A DNA stretch of 64,000 nt from Paenibacillus sp. J5C2022 (GTDB taxonomy: Bacteria > Bacillota > Bacilli > Paenibacillales > Paenibacillaceae), in NCBI RefSeq assembly GCF_025567625.1, contig NZ_JAOQJC010000029.1, positions 29,686-93,685 of the forward strand, written 5' to 3'. The translations under genes were made by a program, and so were the position numbers. The notes under the pieces were generated by a model. It was not told the DNA's origin, did no database searches, and saw only the letters and a program-made list of their open reading frames with translations. Positions 43,153-52,532 of this stretch are shown piece after piece. Position 1 is the first letter of the stretch, and the number at the start of each line of letters is the position of its first letter.

Positions 43153-44034
43153 ATGAATAAAAGAACAGTCTCTGACCGCATATTCGATGTGTTTAACATA
43201 ACCTTGTTTGTAATCGTACTTATCGCCATCCTTTATCCCATTTATTTTATTTTGATCGCATCGGTAAGCGATCCCAACGCTACAAATTCGGGAGAAGTAT
43301 GGCTTTGGCCGGTCCACTTTTCCTGGTCTGGGTATTCCGCGATATTTTCTTATGAAATAATTTGGAAAGGCTATCAAAATTCTCTGATTTATGCTGTATT
43401 AGGTGCGGCTCTAAGCACAGCCGCAACCATTAGTGGAGGGTATGCTTTATCTCGTAAAGATTTGGCGGGGCGTACACCCATTATGCTATTCATTCTATTT
43501 ACTATGTTTTTCCAGGGGGGGTTGATTCCTAGCTATATTCTAGTAAAAAGTTTAGGAATGCTTGACAGTGTTTGGGCGATGATCATTCCTGGCGCGGTAA
43601 CTGCTTTTCAAATTATTATTGCCCGCACCTTTTTTCAGCAGAGCATACCTGATGAATTGCTGGAAGCATCGATGATAGATGGCTCCAACAACTTCTCGTT
43701 TTTTTTCCGAATCGTCCTTCCGTTGTCATTGCCCATTATTGCTGTCATCATTCTGTTTAATGCGGTTGCGCAATGGAATTCCTTTTTCAAAGCGCTGATC
43801 TACATAAGCAGTGAAGATTTGCAGCCGCTTCAGATCATTCTGCGGAGAATTTTGATCACGAATCAAGCAAGCGAGATGATGGGGGATCTTAATAGCGCCG
43901 CCGAGAAAGCCAGGCAGGCAGAGTTGGTGAAATACGGTCTCGTCGTGGTTGCGAGCCTGCCGATGCTTCTTCTCTACCCGTTTCTGCAAAAGTACTTTGT
44001 GAAAGGTATTATGATTGGATCCGTGAAGGGCTAA
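43153..44034 (+). CDS. Carbohydrate ABC transporter permease, LplC type
   Basis: The second permease, about 293 residues. It has the loop SVSDPNATNSGEVWLWPVHF, an EAA-type LLEASMIDGSNNFSFFFRIV, and the family C-terminus FLQKYFVKGIMIGSVKG. ATG 43153 is preferred: TAGGAGGG lies about 12 bases upstream, overlapping the end of its partner gene. An ATG at 43129 inside the previous gene is open but lacks a site. It pairs with the preceding permease. Confidence 0.92.
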   Translation: MNKRTVSDRIFDVFNITLFVIVLIAILYPIYFILIASVSDPNATNSGEVWLWPVHFSWSGYSAIFSYEIIWKGYQNSLIYAVLGAALSTAATISGGYALSRKDLAGRTPIMLFILFTMFFQGGLIPSYILVKSLGMLDSVWAMIIPGAVTAFQIIIARTFFQQSIPDELLEASMIDGSNNFSFFFRIVLPLSLPIIAVIILFNAVAQWNSFFKALIYISSEDLQPLQIILRRILITNQASEMMGDLNSAAEKARQAELVKYGLVVVASLPMLLLYPFLQKYFVKGIMIGSVKG

Positions 44035-44084
44035 AACGGATGTCCGACATGATATACAACAACATTTAGAAGGGGAGATTGAAA

Positions 44085-45713
44085 TTGAACAAATGGTTAA
44101 AAGTGACACTAGTTTTCCTGTTGGCATTTTCCGTGCTCGCAGCCTGCTCCAAAGAAAATAACGCGAAATCGGAAGATGAACCGACAAAATCGCCAGCTTC
44201 GACAGGAAATGAATCGGGTACTGAAGGGGACGAGAAAGATAAGCTTGCTTTCCCGTTAGCTGAAACCGCGGAGTTGGATATTCTGGCATTTAAAGCAAGC
44301 TCCAGTAAAGTAAATGATTACAATGAGTATGAGCTATACAAAAATTTGGAAAAAGAAACGAATGTTCATATCAATTGGACGCTTGTCGATGAAATGTCAA
44401 AAATGGAAAAGTTGAACCTGATATTCTCAAGCGGGGAATACCCCGACGCAATCTACGGATCAATGGTCGGAGGAATTGATTTAAGCAATTGGGCGAATCA
44501 GGGATTGTTGCTTCCATTAAATGAACTAATTGAAAAGCATGCTCCTAATTTAAAGAAGCTCTTTGAGGAATATCCTGAATATAAAAAGGCGATCACACAT
44601 GCCGATGGAAATATTTACGCGCTTCCCAAAGCTGTAGACGCACCATTCTACCGGGCGCCGGATACGATGTGGATTAACAAGAAGTGGCTGGATGCGGTGG
44701 GTCGTGCTGTACCGACGACAACGGATGAACTTTACGAGGCTTTGAAAGCATTCCAAGGCAAAGACTTGAACGGCAATGGCAAAAAAGATGAAATACCGAT
44801 GAGCTTTATGTTCAATTCCAACTGGATTGGCGGCAATTCACTTGCTAGCTCATTTGGGATCATGGATCACCAATGGAATCATTCCTACATTAAGGATGGT
44901 AAAGTTCTGTTCGCTCCTCAGCAGGAAGGGTATAAGGACTACGTTCGATACATGAATAAATTGTATAGCGAAGGTTTGTTGGATCAAGAGATGATAACCC
45001 AAACCTCAGCGATCTATCACGCCAAATTGCAAAATGAGGTTCCGATACTTGGCGTCGCTTCTTATCCGATAGCCAGCACGTTGACTAATGGCGATGAATA
45101 TGTTCCTTTGCTCGGTCTTAAAGGACCAAACGGGGATATCGGCTGGAAACAAGAAAACCCTGGCATTTGGAGCGGAGCTTTTATGATGACGTCATCCAAT
45201 AAAAATCCAGAAATTACGATGAAATGGGTAGACACACATTATGATTTTGAGATGAGTTTGGAAATTCAGGAAGGACCGGTTGGCATCGGACTGAAGAAGT
45301 TGGCTGATGGCACATACGAGGATATGCCGACACCGGATGGAATGGACAATATGACGTTTAACTTTAGTCTTGCTCCAGGATTTAATGCGCCGAATATTAT
45401 TCCATCCAAAAACTACTCTGATGGCATATTTATTACACCTCGCGAGAAGGAAGAGTTGGCCGCATACAAGCTAAAAGAGCCATTGCTGACCTTGCAGGGA
45501 TTAAATACGCTATTAATTTATGAAGCGGACGATTATGAAGCACTTAGTGTGTTTGAGGATATGAACGGTCCGAACGGATATGTCAATTCCAGCTTCGCCG
45601 ATTTCCTGATGAAAGGGTTAACAGATGAGAAGTGGGAGAAGCATCTGGAACAGCTGAAGAAGCTTGGAGTAGATACATTTTTGGAAATTCATTCAAAGTA
45701 TCAATTGAAATAG
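44085..45713 (+). CDS. Extracellular solute-binding lipoprotein of the second sugar ABC system
   Basis: A 542-residue binding lipoprotein. The signal ends in FSVLAACSKE with the lipobox Cys near residue 22, followed by a charged linker. The body is of the LplA-like family 1 fold: YKNLEKETNVHINWTLVDEM, PDAIYGSMVGGIDLSNWANQ, and a possible calcium loop DLNGNGKKDEIPMSF. The start TTG 44085 is 8 bases after AAGGGGAG; TTG 44079 is too close. It should capture the substrate for the two permeases. The ligand is unknown. Confidence 0.92.
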   Translation: MNKWLKVTLVFLLAFSVLAACSKENNAKSEDEPTKSPASTGNESGTEGDEKDKLAFPLAETAELDILAFKASSSKVNDYNEYELYKNLEKETNVHINWTLVDEMSKMEKLNLIFSSGEYPDAIYGSMVGGIDLSNWANQGLLLPLNELIEKHAPNLKKLFEEYPEYKKAITHADGNIYALPKAVDAPFYRAPDTMWINKKWLDAVGRAVPTTTDELYEALKAFQGKDLNGNGKKDEIPMSFMFNSNWIGGNSLASSFGIMDHQWNHSYIKDGKVLFAPQQEGYKDYVRYMNKLYSEGLLDQEMITQTSAIYHAKLQNEVPILGVASYPIASTLTNGDEYVPLLGLKGPNGDIGWKQENPGIWSGAFMMTSSNKNPEITMKWVDTHYDFEMSLEIQEGPVGIGLKKLADGTYEDMPTPDGMDNMTFNFSLAPGFNAPNIIPSKNYSDGIFITPREKEELAAYKLKEPLLTLQGLNTLLIYEADDYEALSVFEDMNGPNGYVNSSFADFLMKGLTDEKWEKHLEQLKKLGVDTFLEIHSKYQLK

Positions 45714-45727
45714 GAACGGCTTAACTA

Positions 45728-45762
45728 CAGGCGACAATTGTATATATTACGAATGTCGCCTG
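45728..45762 (+). terminator. Hairpin between binding-protein and secreted-enzyme genes
   Basis: CAGGCGACA pairs perfectly with TGTCGCCTG around a 17-base loop, without a real T-tract. It is probably a processing or attenuation structure that lets the binding protein exceed the secreted enzyme. The first transporter cluster has a hairpin at the same place (15220). Confidence 0.5.
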
Positions 45763-45799
45763 AATTATGTTCAGATGACAATAAGGAGGAACTAAGCTA

Positions 45800-48700
45800 A
45801 TGAGAGCATGGTTCAGGTTAATTGTGGTCTTTGCATTGTTTATAGTTGCTTTATTTATTGAAGCGCATACCAGTAATGCGGCCGACGTTAAAATTCAGGA
45901 TACGGATAGCGGCTTTGTGTATTATAACGGAGTGACTAGTTCCACCGACGGCAGCACAGCGGATAATTCAAGCGCGAGAATGATGAACGACAGTCAGTAT
46001 TGGAATATAACGTATTTAAAAACCGACATGAGTGATTTAAAGGCTGGTGTATCGTATGACGTATTCTTTAGAGTCAAGGTAGATCATACTGGTTCCAATC
46101 CTGGAGGCTCTGCTTTTAAGATGGCGGTATGGGACAATACTTACGGGGCTTACGTGTTGCCTGAGAAACATGTGGAGGCAGCTCAGACACAGGATATGGT
46201 GTGGAAAGAATATAAAGTGGGGACGTTCAAACCCAACTCCGGCGTGAATCAGCTTGTTTTCTATGTGGCAGGGGTGAACAACGCTGCGCAAGTGTCTGAC
46301 ATCTACGTGGACTATATTACGTTTAAAGAGCACACTACCTACACGATACAAGATACTGATTTTAGTCTTTATTTGGATTCCATAGGGGCATCTGTAGCCG
46401 ATGGGCTGCCAGGTGATAACAGCGCGGCTGTACTCTTTAATGGCCCCGTTCCTGAATGGACTGTGCAGGCGCCTATCGATTCTTCAAATATCGAAGCGGA
46501 TGTGCCTTATAAAATTGGACTGGTTGTTTATCCGCAATTTGCGGATCTAGATACTTCGTCTGGCGATGTATTCGGATATTTGGTGTATAACAATACAACC
46601 AGCTCCTTTGCGGTACCCCCAACGGTTGTTAAGTCGACTGATTGGCCCGTTAACTTGAAATTTCCTATTTATTATGAAGTCATGACGCCGATCGTTACAC
46701 TTAATCCTGCGCACACCTATCATATCGCGTTTTTTAAAGTAAATAATGCTACAAATTTCCCGAGCGTAAGAATTGACAAGGTTTATGTAGAGAAGGCTAA
46801 CATCGATGATAACCCAAGCCAGAGCATTTCCATATACCCATACAAAATGTCTCCGGCCAATCAGGATGGCTTAAACGATACGAGCGCCATCACGTATACG
46901 CTGCCTGCCGCGCAAACCGTCAGTGTGAAGGTGTACAATACGGTCAATAATTCGCTAGTGAGAACGCTTGTGACCGGTGCAAGCCAGTCGGGGACTCAGA
47001 CTGTTGAGTGGGATGGGAAAAATAGCGCCGGGCAAATCGTTCCGAACGGCTTGTATGTGGTGAAGGTGGCAAACGGGACAACGGATATATTCAAGAAAAA
47101 CGTTCAAGTCATTTCAGGCGTAACCTTGTTTTCGCCTCCAGCCAATACAGCAAACACCTTCGTGCCAAGAATGGTATGGTTTGCCGGAGAGCTGGTACCT
47201 TATCACACACCTGCGGCAGCAACCTACATCAATACAGCTTTTGCTGAGATTAAAAATATGAATGCTGATACAGTGGCAATGGTTAATATGTCTCGAAAAA
47301 CACCGGCTGATTATGCGATGTATCTGGATAAAGCAGCCGAAAACGATTTAAAGGTTATCGCAATGCCCGATCCGGAAACCGCTTATAGAAACGAGTCATT
47401 GGCGAATGATGAGGTTGCGATGTACAACTATTTAACCGAACTGATCGCACCTATTCGAAATAAAAGCGCACTGCTGAATTATTATTTGAGAGACGAGCCG
47501 GAGGTCGATGTTAGGACGGCAGAAAATTTGAAAAATATGAAACGAATGCTGGAGACAATCGATCCGAACCATCCGGTGTCCATTGTTTATAATTATATTG
47601 AGGGCGTGTCGATGCACTATTCTGCGCAACAAACTCATGCGCTTCTGAGTGATATCTATCCAGCGTGGGAGAATGTCGCTGCCGGCAATTTTAAAACAGG
47701 AGCCTGGGATTTCACTGAACAGATGGATTATTTCAACCTGCAGATCAGAAAAGACATTGCCAATCCAGCTCCTTATTGGAGTATATTGCAAAACTTTGGA
47801 GGAACAGGAGTGGGATGGAGAGTTCCGACCCCTGCCGAGCTGCGAGCAATGACATACTTGTCCATTGGCCACAACTCAAAAGGAATTGGTTACTTCATCT
47901 ATCAATCACAGCAAGGTTGGAAAGGTTTGGTTGATGAAGAACTGAACCATACAGCTAATTACACCGCAAGTCAAGCCTTATTCGGAGAAATCGCAACCAT
48001 GGAATCGACGATCAAGAACATGATCCGTATAGGAAATGTTGCCAGTACTAGCGGAGGAGGACTTATTGTTGGTGACAATACGATTTATTCGAGCGCGGAT
48101 GTAACCACACATGTAGATAAAGTGACGGGTGATAAGTATCTCGTTGTTGTCAATCGCGATAGTTCGAATTATCAGAATGTTACAATTACAATTAATCGTG
48201 CTGAGTTGGGGATGGATATATCGGAAATATACAATGTTTACGATAATTCACCTCTTGTATACCATTCTGACTCCTCCAGCTATACAATTAGCAATCTGAA
48301 TTTTTCGCCCGGTGCGGGTAAAATTATTAAACTCGTAAAGAGTGCAGCTGCGTACTCTGGACAGGATGAATTATTCACTCTACAGAACGGCGCAATGAAG
48401 GGAAACGAGGATGTAACAGCATCCGATTCAAAGACGGCAATGAAAATTGTGCAGAATACAAACGGTCGCGATATAAAGTGGTATTGGAATAAAGCAAATG
48501 TATCTGCTGGTGTGACCTATGATTTGTATGCGAAAGTCAAGATTAGATATGCCAATGATACGATAGCGGTCTGGCCTTACGGGTCTCCGCCTTCACAGCC
48601 TAGCGGGAATGCATTTGAAGCCGGTATTTATGACGAAACGGCAGCAAGCCAGATAGGCTCGCCTGTTACTGTATCAGCTGCAAGCATGGAAAATATGCTT

Positions 48701-49270
48701 TGGCATACGGTTAAGGTCGGAACGTTCACGCCATCGCAGACCCATTCGCAATATGTGTACGTGACGCCAGCCAATAACATGAGCAATGTATACGCTGTAT
48801 ATGTTGACGAGTTTTACTTCCTCCCGGTCAAGACCGCAACAGCATCTAGTTCGTTTGAAGGGTTTGGCTGGGGGACAGCGAAGGCGGTGGACGGGGCGAG
48901 ATCTTCAGACGCAAGCTCTTACGGCTGGAGCAGCAACTCCAATTTGACAATGAATCATACGGAATGGATCAATGTGGATCTTGGAACCGGCAGAACCATC
49001 AATCGAGTTGATCTTTATCCGAGAAATGACGGAACGAATATTGGAGCGGGATTTCCGGAGAACTTCACGATTCAGGTGTCCGCCGATAATGTGAATTGGA
49101 CGACGGTTGTGACTAGAACCGGATATGCTGTGCCTGGAAATGCCGTCCAGACGTTTGCTTTTGCGAGTCAAAATGCGAGATATGTCAAAATAGAAGGCAC
49201 AAAATTGCGAACAATTCCAAACGAAGGGCTCATTTATAGAATGCAGTTTGCAGAGATAGAAGTTTATTGA
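45800..49270 (+). CDS. Secreted multidomain protein with TIM-barrel glycosidase-like core and F5/8 type C domain
   Basis: A 1156-residue exported protein. Signal peptide about 1-27, cleaved near SNAADV. Two beta-sandwich modules (about 30-180 and 180-340), each opening with a KIQDTDS/TIQDTDF motif. A FlgD-like Ig module (about 342-440; DGLNDTSAITYTLPAAQTVS and VEWDGKNSAGQIVPNGLYVV). A core (about 453-735) with a TIM-barrel look: FVPRMVWFAGELVPYHTP, NYYLRDEPEVDVRTAENLKN with a plausible catalytic Glu near 566, and YLSIGHNSKGIGYFIYQSQQ. A beta-rich C-terminal domain, a further sandwich resembling the first two, and an F5/8 type C module (about 1010-1156; EWINVDLGTGRTINRVDLYP). GGAGGAA precedes the ATG. 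It probably acts on a glycan outside the cell; the family is not identified. Confidence 0.8.
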   Translation: MRAWFRLIVVFALFIVALFIEAHTSNAADVKIQDTDSGFVYYNGVTSSTDGSTADNSSARMMNDSQYWNITYLKTDMSDLKAGVSYDVFFRVKVDHTGSNPGGSAFKMAVWDNTYGAYVLPEKHVEAAQTQDMVWKEYKVGTFKPNSGVNQLVFYVAGVNNAAQVSDIYVDYITFKEHTTYTIQDTDFSLYLDSIGASVADGLPGDNSAAVLFNGPVPEWTVQAPIDSSNIEADVPYKIGLVVYPQFADLDTSSGDVFGYLVYNNTTSSFAVPPTVVKSTDWPVNLKFPIYYEVMTPIVTLNPAHTYHIAFFKVNNATNFPSVRIDKVYVEKANIDDNPSQSISIYPYKMSPANQDGLNDTSAITYTLPAAQTVSVKVYNTVNNSLVRTLVTGASQSGTQTVEWDGKNSAGQIVPNGLYVVKVANGTTDIFKKNVQVISGVTLFSPPANTANTFVPRMVWFAGELVPYHTPAAATYINTAFAEIKNMNADTVAMVNMSRKTPADYAMYLDKAAENDLKVIAMPDPETAYRNESLANDEVAMYNYLTELIAPIRNKSALLNYYLRDEPEVDVRTAENLKNMKRMLETIDPNHPVSIVYNYIEGVSMHYSAQQTHALLSDIYPAWENVAAGNFKTGAWDFTEQMDYFNLQIRKDIANPAPYWSILQNFGGTGVGWRVPTPAELRAMTYLSIGHNSKGIGYFIYQSQQGWKGLVDEELNHTANYTASQALFGEIATMESTIKNMIRIGNVASTSGGGLIVGDNTIYSSADVTTHVDKVTGDKYLVVVNRDSSNYQNVTITINRAELGMDISEIYNVYDNSPLVYHSDSSSYTISNLNFSPGAGKIIKLVKSAAAYSGQDELFTLQNGAMKGNEDVTASDSKTAMKIVQNTNGRDIKWYWNKANVSAGVTYDLYAKVKIRYANDTIAVWPYGSPPSQPSGNAFEAGIYDETAASQIGSPVTVSAASMENMLWHTVKVGTFTPSQTHSQYVYVTPANNMSNVYAVYVDEFYFLPVKTATASSSFEGFGWGTAKAVDGARSSDASSYGWSSNSNLTMNHTEWINVDLGTGRTINRVDLYPRNDGTNIGAGFPENFTIQVSADNVNWTTVVTRTGYAVPGNAVQTFAFASQNARYVKIEGTKLRTIPNEGLIYRMQFAEIEVY

Positions 49271-49386
49271 GTTAAAAAGATAGACGGATAATGATAACGA
49301 TTCGGGCGCTCTCGTTAAGCTGCCTTTGGCAAATTGACGCGAGCGTCATTCATAAGTGATCATGTTAATCTATGGAAAATTGATTA

Positions 49387-49429
49387 TTGACATCAAATAT
49401 ATATCAAGTATAATTTATTATATATAATA
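49387..49429 (+). promoter_or_regulatory. SigA promoter with the same palindromic operator, catabolic operon
   Basis: TTGACA (49387-49392), 16 bp, TATAAT (49409-49414), one base, then TATTATATATAATA (49416-49429). Spacing, hexamers and palindrome are identical to the promoter at 42032-42074, and AAG precedes the -10 in both. Confidence 0.82.
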
Positions 49430-49457
49430 TATAAAAACGAGGGAGAAACGACACCAA

Positions 49458-50588
49458 ATGAAATCACTTGAGCCAAAGGAGCATTTTGTCGGACTGGAGA
49501 CTTGCACCTGGCTTTACTCGGGTGCGGAAACGCCTGTTCATAAGGATGGCTTAAAAGCTATCCAAGAGTACTTAAAGGTGCGGGGGGAGGGGCCAGTAGG
49601 CAGGAGTAGAAACGCAGAGATCGAACAAGAGTGCAAGGAAAACATTGCAGAGTTAGTCCATCATCAACCGGAGAATATAGCTTTTTTGTCCAATTGCTCT
49701 GAAGCGATATCAATGATCGCTCAATCGATGGATTGGAAAGAAGGTGATAATGTCGTCATTAATGATTTGGAATTTCCTTCGGGTGTTCTTCCTTGGATTC
49801 GGCTCAAGGAAATAGGAGTTGAACTGCGCGTTGTTTCTCATAAGAATTGGGAAGTATCGATTGACGATATTTTATCAAGGGTTGATGAAAGAACAAGAAT
49901 GGTGATCACCAGCCATGTAAGCTATCTTACTGGCGCTCGAATCGATTACAGAAAACTGTACGGATACTTGAAAACCACGAACACTTTATTGCTCCTTGAT
50001 GTCACGCAATCTCTGGGAGCCGTCTCTGTTGACATGAACGAAACGGACTTTATCGTGTGCAGCTCTTATAAATGGCTATTATCCATTCACGGAATGGGGA
50101 TTTTGGGCGTAAATCCGGAGAGGACGTCAGCATTTTTCCCGAAATCGATCGGATGGCGAAGTATTAAAGATATGTTCTCTGAAAACCGATTTGAATCCTT
50201 CGATTATTGTGATGATGCAAGAAGGTTCGAGCTTGGCTTCCCGAGTTATGCGACGATCTATGCCATGAATTATTCGTCCGGATTAATTCGGAGGATTGGC
50301 ATTGACCGGATTGAAAGCCACATTCTGGAACTGGGCGGACAATTAATAGAGCGCTTACAAGCATTAGGCTACGAAGTTATGACTCCTGTCCAGCCGGAGC
50401 GAAGGGCTGGGAACATATGTGTATCAACCCTTCAAGGGGAAGAAATTGCTCAGAGGCTGCTTCGCGACAAGGTCTTTGTATGGGGAGGAGATGGCAGATT
50501 TCGGGCCTCTGTTCATTTGTTCAACGACACGGAGGATGTGTCTCGACTATTACATAGTTTGACAGATAGTTATAACTTTCAAAAGTGA
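49458..50588 (+). CDS. Class V aminotransferase-fold PLP enzyme
   Basis: A 376-residue PLP enzyme of the cysteine desulfurase/isopenicillin-N-epimerase-like group. Expected features are IAFLSNCSEAISMIAQSMDW (cofactor-phosphate region), NDLEFPSGVLPWIRL, VVITSHVSYLTGARIDYRKL, the Asp in LLLDVTQSLGAV that binds the pyridine nitrogen, and the Schiff-base Lys in CSSYKWLLSIHGMGIL. There is no active-site Cys loop typical of desulfurases, so a transaminase, epimerase or lyase role fits better. GGGAGAAACG lies upstream. It is first gene of a tightly packed operon. Confidence 0.88.
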   Translation: MKSLEPKEHFVGLETCTWLYSGAETPVHKDGLKAIQEYLKVRGEGPVGRSRNAEIEQECKENIAELVHHQPENIAFLSNCSEAISMIAQSMDWKEGDNVVINDLEFPSGVLPWIRLKEIGVELRVVSHKNWEVSIDDILSRVDERTRMVITSHVSYLTGARIDYRKLYGYLKTTNTLLLLDVTQSLGAVSVDMNETDFIVCSSYKWLLSIHGMGILGVNPERTSAFFPKSIGWRSIKDMFSENRFESFDYCDDARRFELGFPSYATIYAMNYSSGLIRRIGIDRIESHILELGGQLIERLQALGYEVMTPVQPERRAGNICVSTLQGEEIAQRLLRDKVFVWGGDGRFRASVHLFNDTEDVSRLLHSLTDSYNFQK

Positions 50589-50604
50589 TTGGAGCGATCA
50601 ATAC

Positions 50605-51285
50605 ATGTTAAATATTGAACGAGCGCTTGTCATATGCGCGCACCCGGATGACGAAGTGCTGGGACTCGGCGGAACGATCAAACGAATGACCGCTGCTGGT
50701 ATTGAAGTTAATGTTGTCATGTTTGCTAACGGTAATGAGGGTTACCCTACTCTTGCAGAAAAAGACAGCATCGTAGAAACGAGACGGAATGAGAGAGAGA
50801 CAGTACAGAAAATTTTAGGCATTTCTCATTTTGAAGCTTACGACTACGGCGATTACGCCATTCCGGCAAACGAGGTTACCTATAAAATCTGTATGAAGGC
50901 GATCCGCGCATATCGGCCTCAAGCCGTTTTTACCCACTACTGGAGAGAATACAACACGCATAAGGCTGTAGCTTCAATTGCGACCGACGCATTCTGGCAA
51001 GCGGGCTGGACGTGCTCGCTCGAACTCGGAGATCCGTGGAAGCCGGAAGCGTTATACTACTTTGAAGTGATCGAGTTGCTTCACCAAATTACGCATATCG
51101 TTGATATATCGGATACTTTGGAAGCGAAACTGGAAGCAATGAAAGCCTACGCTTCCCAATGTTCCGTCGTTCCGGGAGCGCTTCGTCAACTGGAAGGGAA
51201 AGCGTTTATGCGTGGCGCGCAAGCCGGAGTAAATTACGGAGAAGCTTTTTTGAAAAATACGGACAGACCTGAAATCATCCTTTAG
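50605..51285 (+). CDS. PIG-L family deacetylase
   Basis: A 226-residue zinc amidohydrolase of the LmbE/PIG-L family, members of which remove acetyl from N-acetylglucosaminyl compounds. The metal motif is complete: ICAHPDDEVLGLGGTIK (AHPDDE), and the third ligand region is FTHYWREYNTHKAVA. It is cytoplasmic. It starts 16 bases after the aminotransferase gene with TGGAGCGA ahead of the ATG. Its presence points to an N-acetylated amino-sugar substrate in this pathway. Confidence 0.93.
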   Translation: MLNIERALVICAHPDDEVLGLGGTIKRMTAAGIEVNVVMFANGNEGYPTLAEKDSIVETRRNERETVQKILGISHFEAYDYGDYAIPANEVTYKICMKAIRAYRPQAVFTHYWREYNTHKAVASIATDAFWQAGWTCSLELGDPWKPEALYYFEVIELLHQITHIVDISDTLEAKLEAMKAYASQCSVVPGALRQLEGKAFMRGAQAGVNYGEAFLKNTDRPEIIL

Positions 51286-51297
51286 GAGGAACGAAAC

Positions 51298-52503
51298 ATG
51301 ATCAAAATTTCCCATAAAGAATTTAAGGATCGAATAAACCGGATGAAAGATCAAATGAAACGAGAGCAGTTCGACTTGCTCATTATTTACGGAGACGAAT
51401 ATCGCCGTGAGAATTTACGGTATGTTAGCAATTTCTGGCCGTTGTTCGAACGCGGGGCGCTTGTTGTCCCTTACGAAGGAGAGCCAATTTTACTGGCAGC
51501 CCCTGAAGGGGAGAATGTCTGCAAGGAAATGAGCGCTTGGCCGAATATATCTTTAATTCCGGATTTCGCATGCGTAACGGTACCTGATGATATCGAATAT
51601 CCCCATGCCAACTATACGAGTTTCGGAAGCTTATTTGCCGATATCCAGCAAAAGACGTTCTTACGCAAGGTTGGTATTGTCGGTGCTGACGCCATGGCAC
51701 GTCAAGTGTATGCGGCGATTGTGGACGGACTCGCTGGATGTGAGGTGTCGGATGCTAATGCGATTTTATTCGAAAGCCGCCTTTTGAAATCGGAAAATGA
51801 AATCGCGTGTTTGAAAGAAGCGGCAAGAATAGCCGATGTCGGATATAAAGCGCTGATGGCAGCCGCTGAAGTTGGCAAAAGCGAGCTGGAGCTATCCGCT
51901 GCCGCGCATCAAGCAGCTTTTGAAGCAGGCGCTGAAGCCGTGCCGTTTTGTCTCGTATCGAGCGGGAAACGGGTGGAAACCATTATCGGAAGAGCGACCG
52001 GTAAAAGGATTGAAGACGGCGACATGGTCATGGCTGCCCTCGCTATTCAATATGAAGGATATATCGCAACTATTAATTTCCCATTTGTTGTGGGGACTAT
52101 ATCCGAACGACAGCGGCAGTTTATCGATCTGCTGCTTGAAGCGAACGACATTGCTATATCCAAACTACGGCCTGGAGGCAAACAGTCGGAGCTTGTGAAG
52201 GCAGTGAAAGAACATTTCCGCAATCGAAACGTATCTCAATATGATTTATATCCGCCGCTGCATGGCTGCGGCGTCGCGGAAGCCGAGTCTCCTTATCCGA
52301 ATGAAAGTACGGAAGGCGTATTCGCTCCTGGAATGACAGTAAATACCGATATTAGTTTATTTGGACATCCCGATGGCTCCAACCGAATTGAAGAATGTTT
52401 TGTCATTACGAAGGACGGTTATGAGCGGATGTCGCGACTTGTCGGAGAACTCAGCAGGCAATGGAAGGAAACCGGAAACATTGATCCGGCGATCGTGCAA
52501 TAA
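51298..52503 (+). CDS. M24-fold (Xaa-Pro peptidase/creatinase-like) hydrolase lacking the Asp metal ligands
   Basis: A 401-residue protein with the two-domain architecture of prolidase/creatinase: an N-terminal creatinase-like domain (1-155; ENLRYVSNFWPLFERGALVV) and a pita-bread C-terminal domain. In metal-dependent M24 peptidases the pair of Asp ligands lies in a VxxDxG...DxTR context. Here the aligned region reads DGDMVMAALAIQYEGYIATI, with neither Asp. A His is kept in LHGCGVAEAE and a Glu in RIEECFVIT. The protein therefore looks metal-independent, like creatinase, which hydrolyses a C-N bond. AGGAGGAACG precedes the ATG. It is within the operon, 12 bases after the PIG-L gene. Confidence 0.85.
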   Translation: MIKISHKEFKDRINRMKDQMKREQFDLLIIYGDEYRRENLRYVSNFWPLFERGALVVPYEGEPILLAAPEGENVCKEMSAWPNISLIPDFACVTVPDDIEYPHANYTSFGSLFADIQQKTFLRKVGIVGADAMARQVYAAIVDGLAGCEVSDANAILFESRLLKSENEIACLKEAARIADVGYKALMAAAEVGKSELELSAAAHQAAFEAGAEAVPFCLVSSGKRVETIIGRATGKRIEDGDMVMAALAIQYEGYIATINFPFVVGTISERQRQFIDLLLEANDIAISKLRPGGKQSELVKAVKEHFRNRNVSQYDLYPPLHGCGVAEAESPYPNESTEGVFAPGMTVNTDISLFGHPDGSNRIEECFVITKDGYERMSRLVGELSRQWKETGNIDPAIVQ

Positions 52504-52532
52504 CTCGAAGGAAGCGAAGGTGATCGAGGTTT

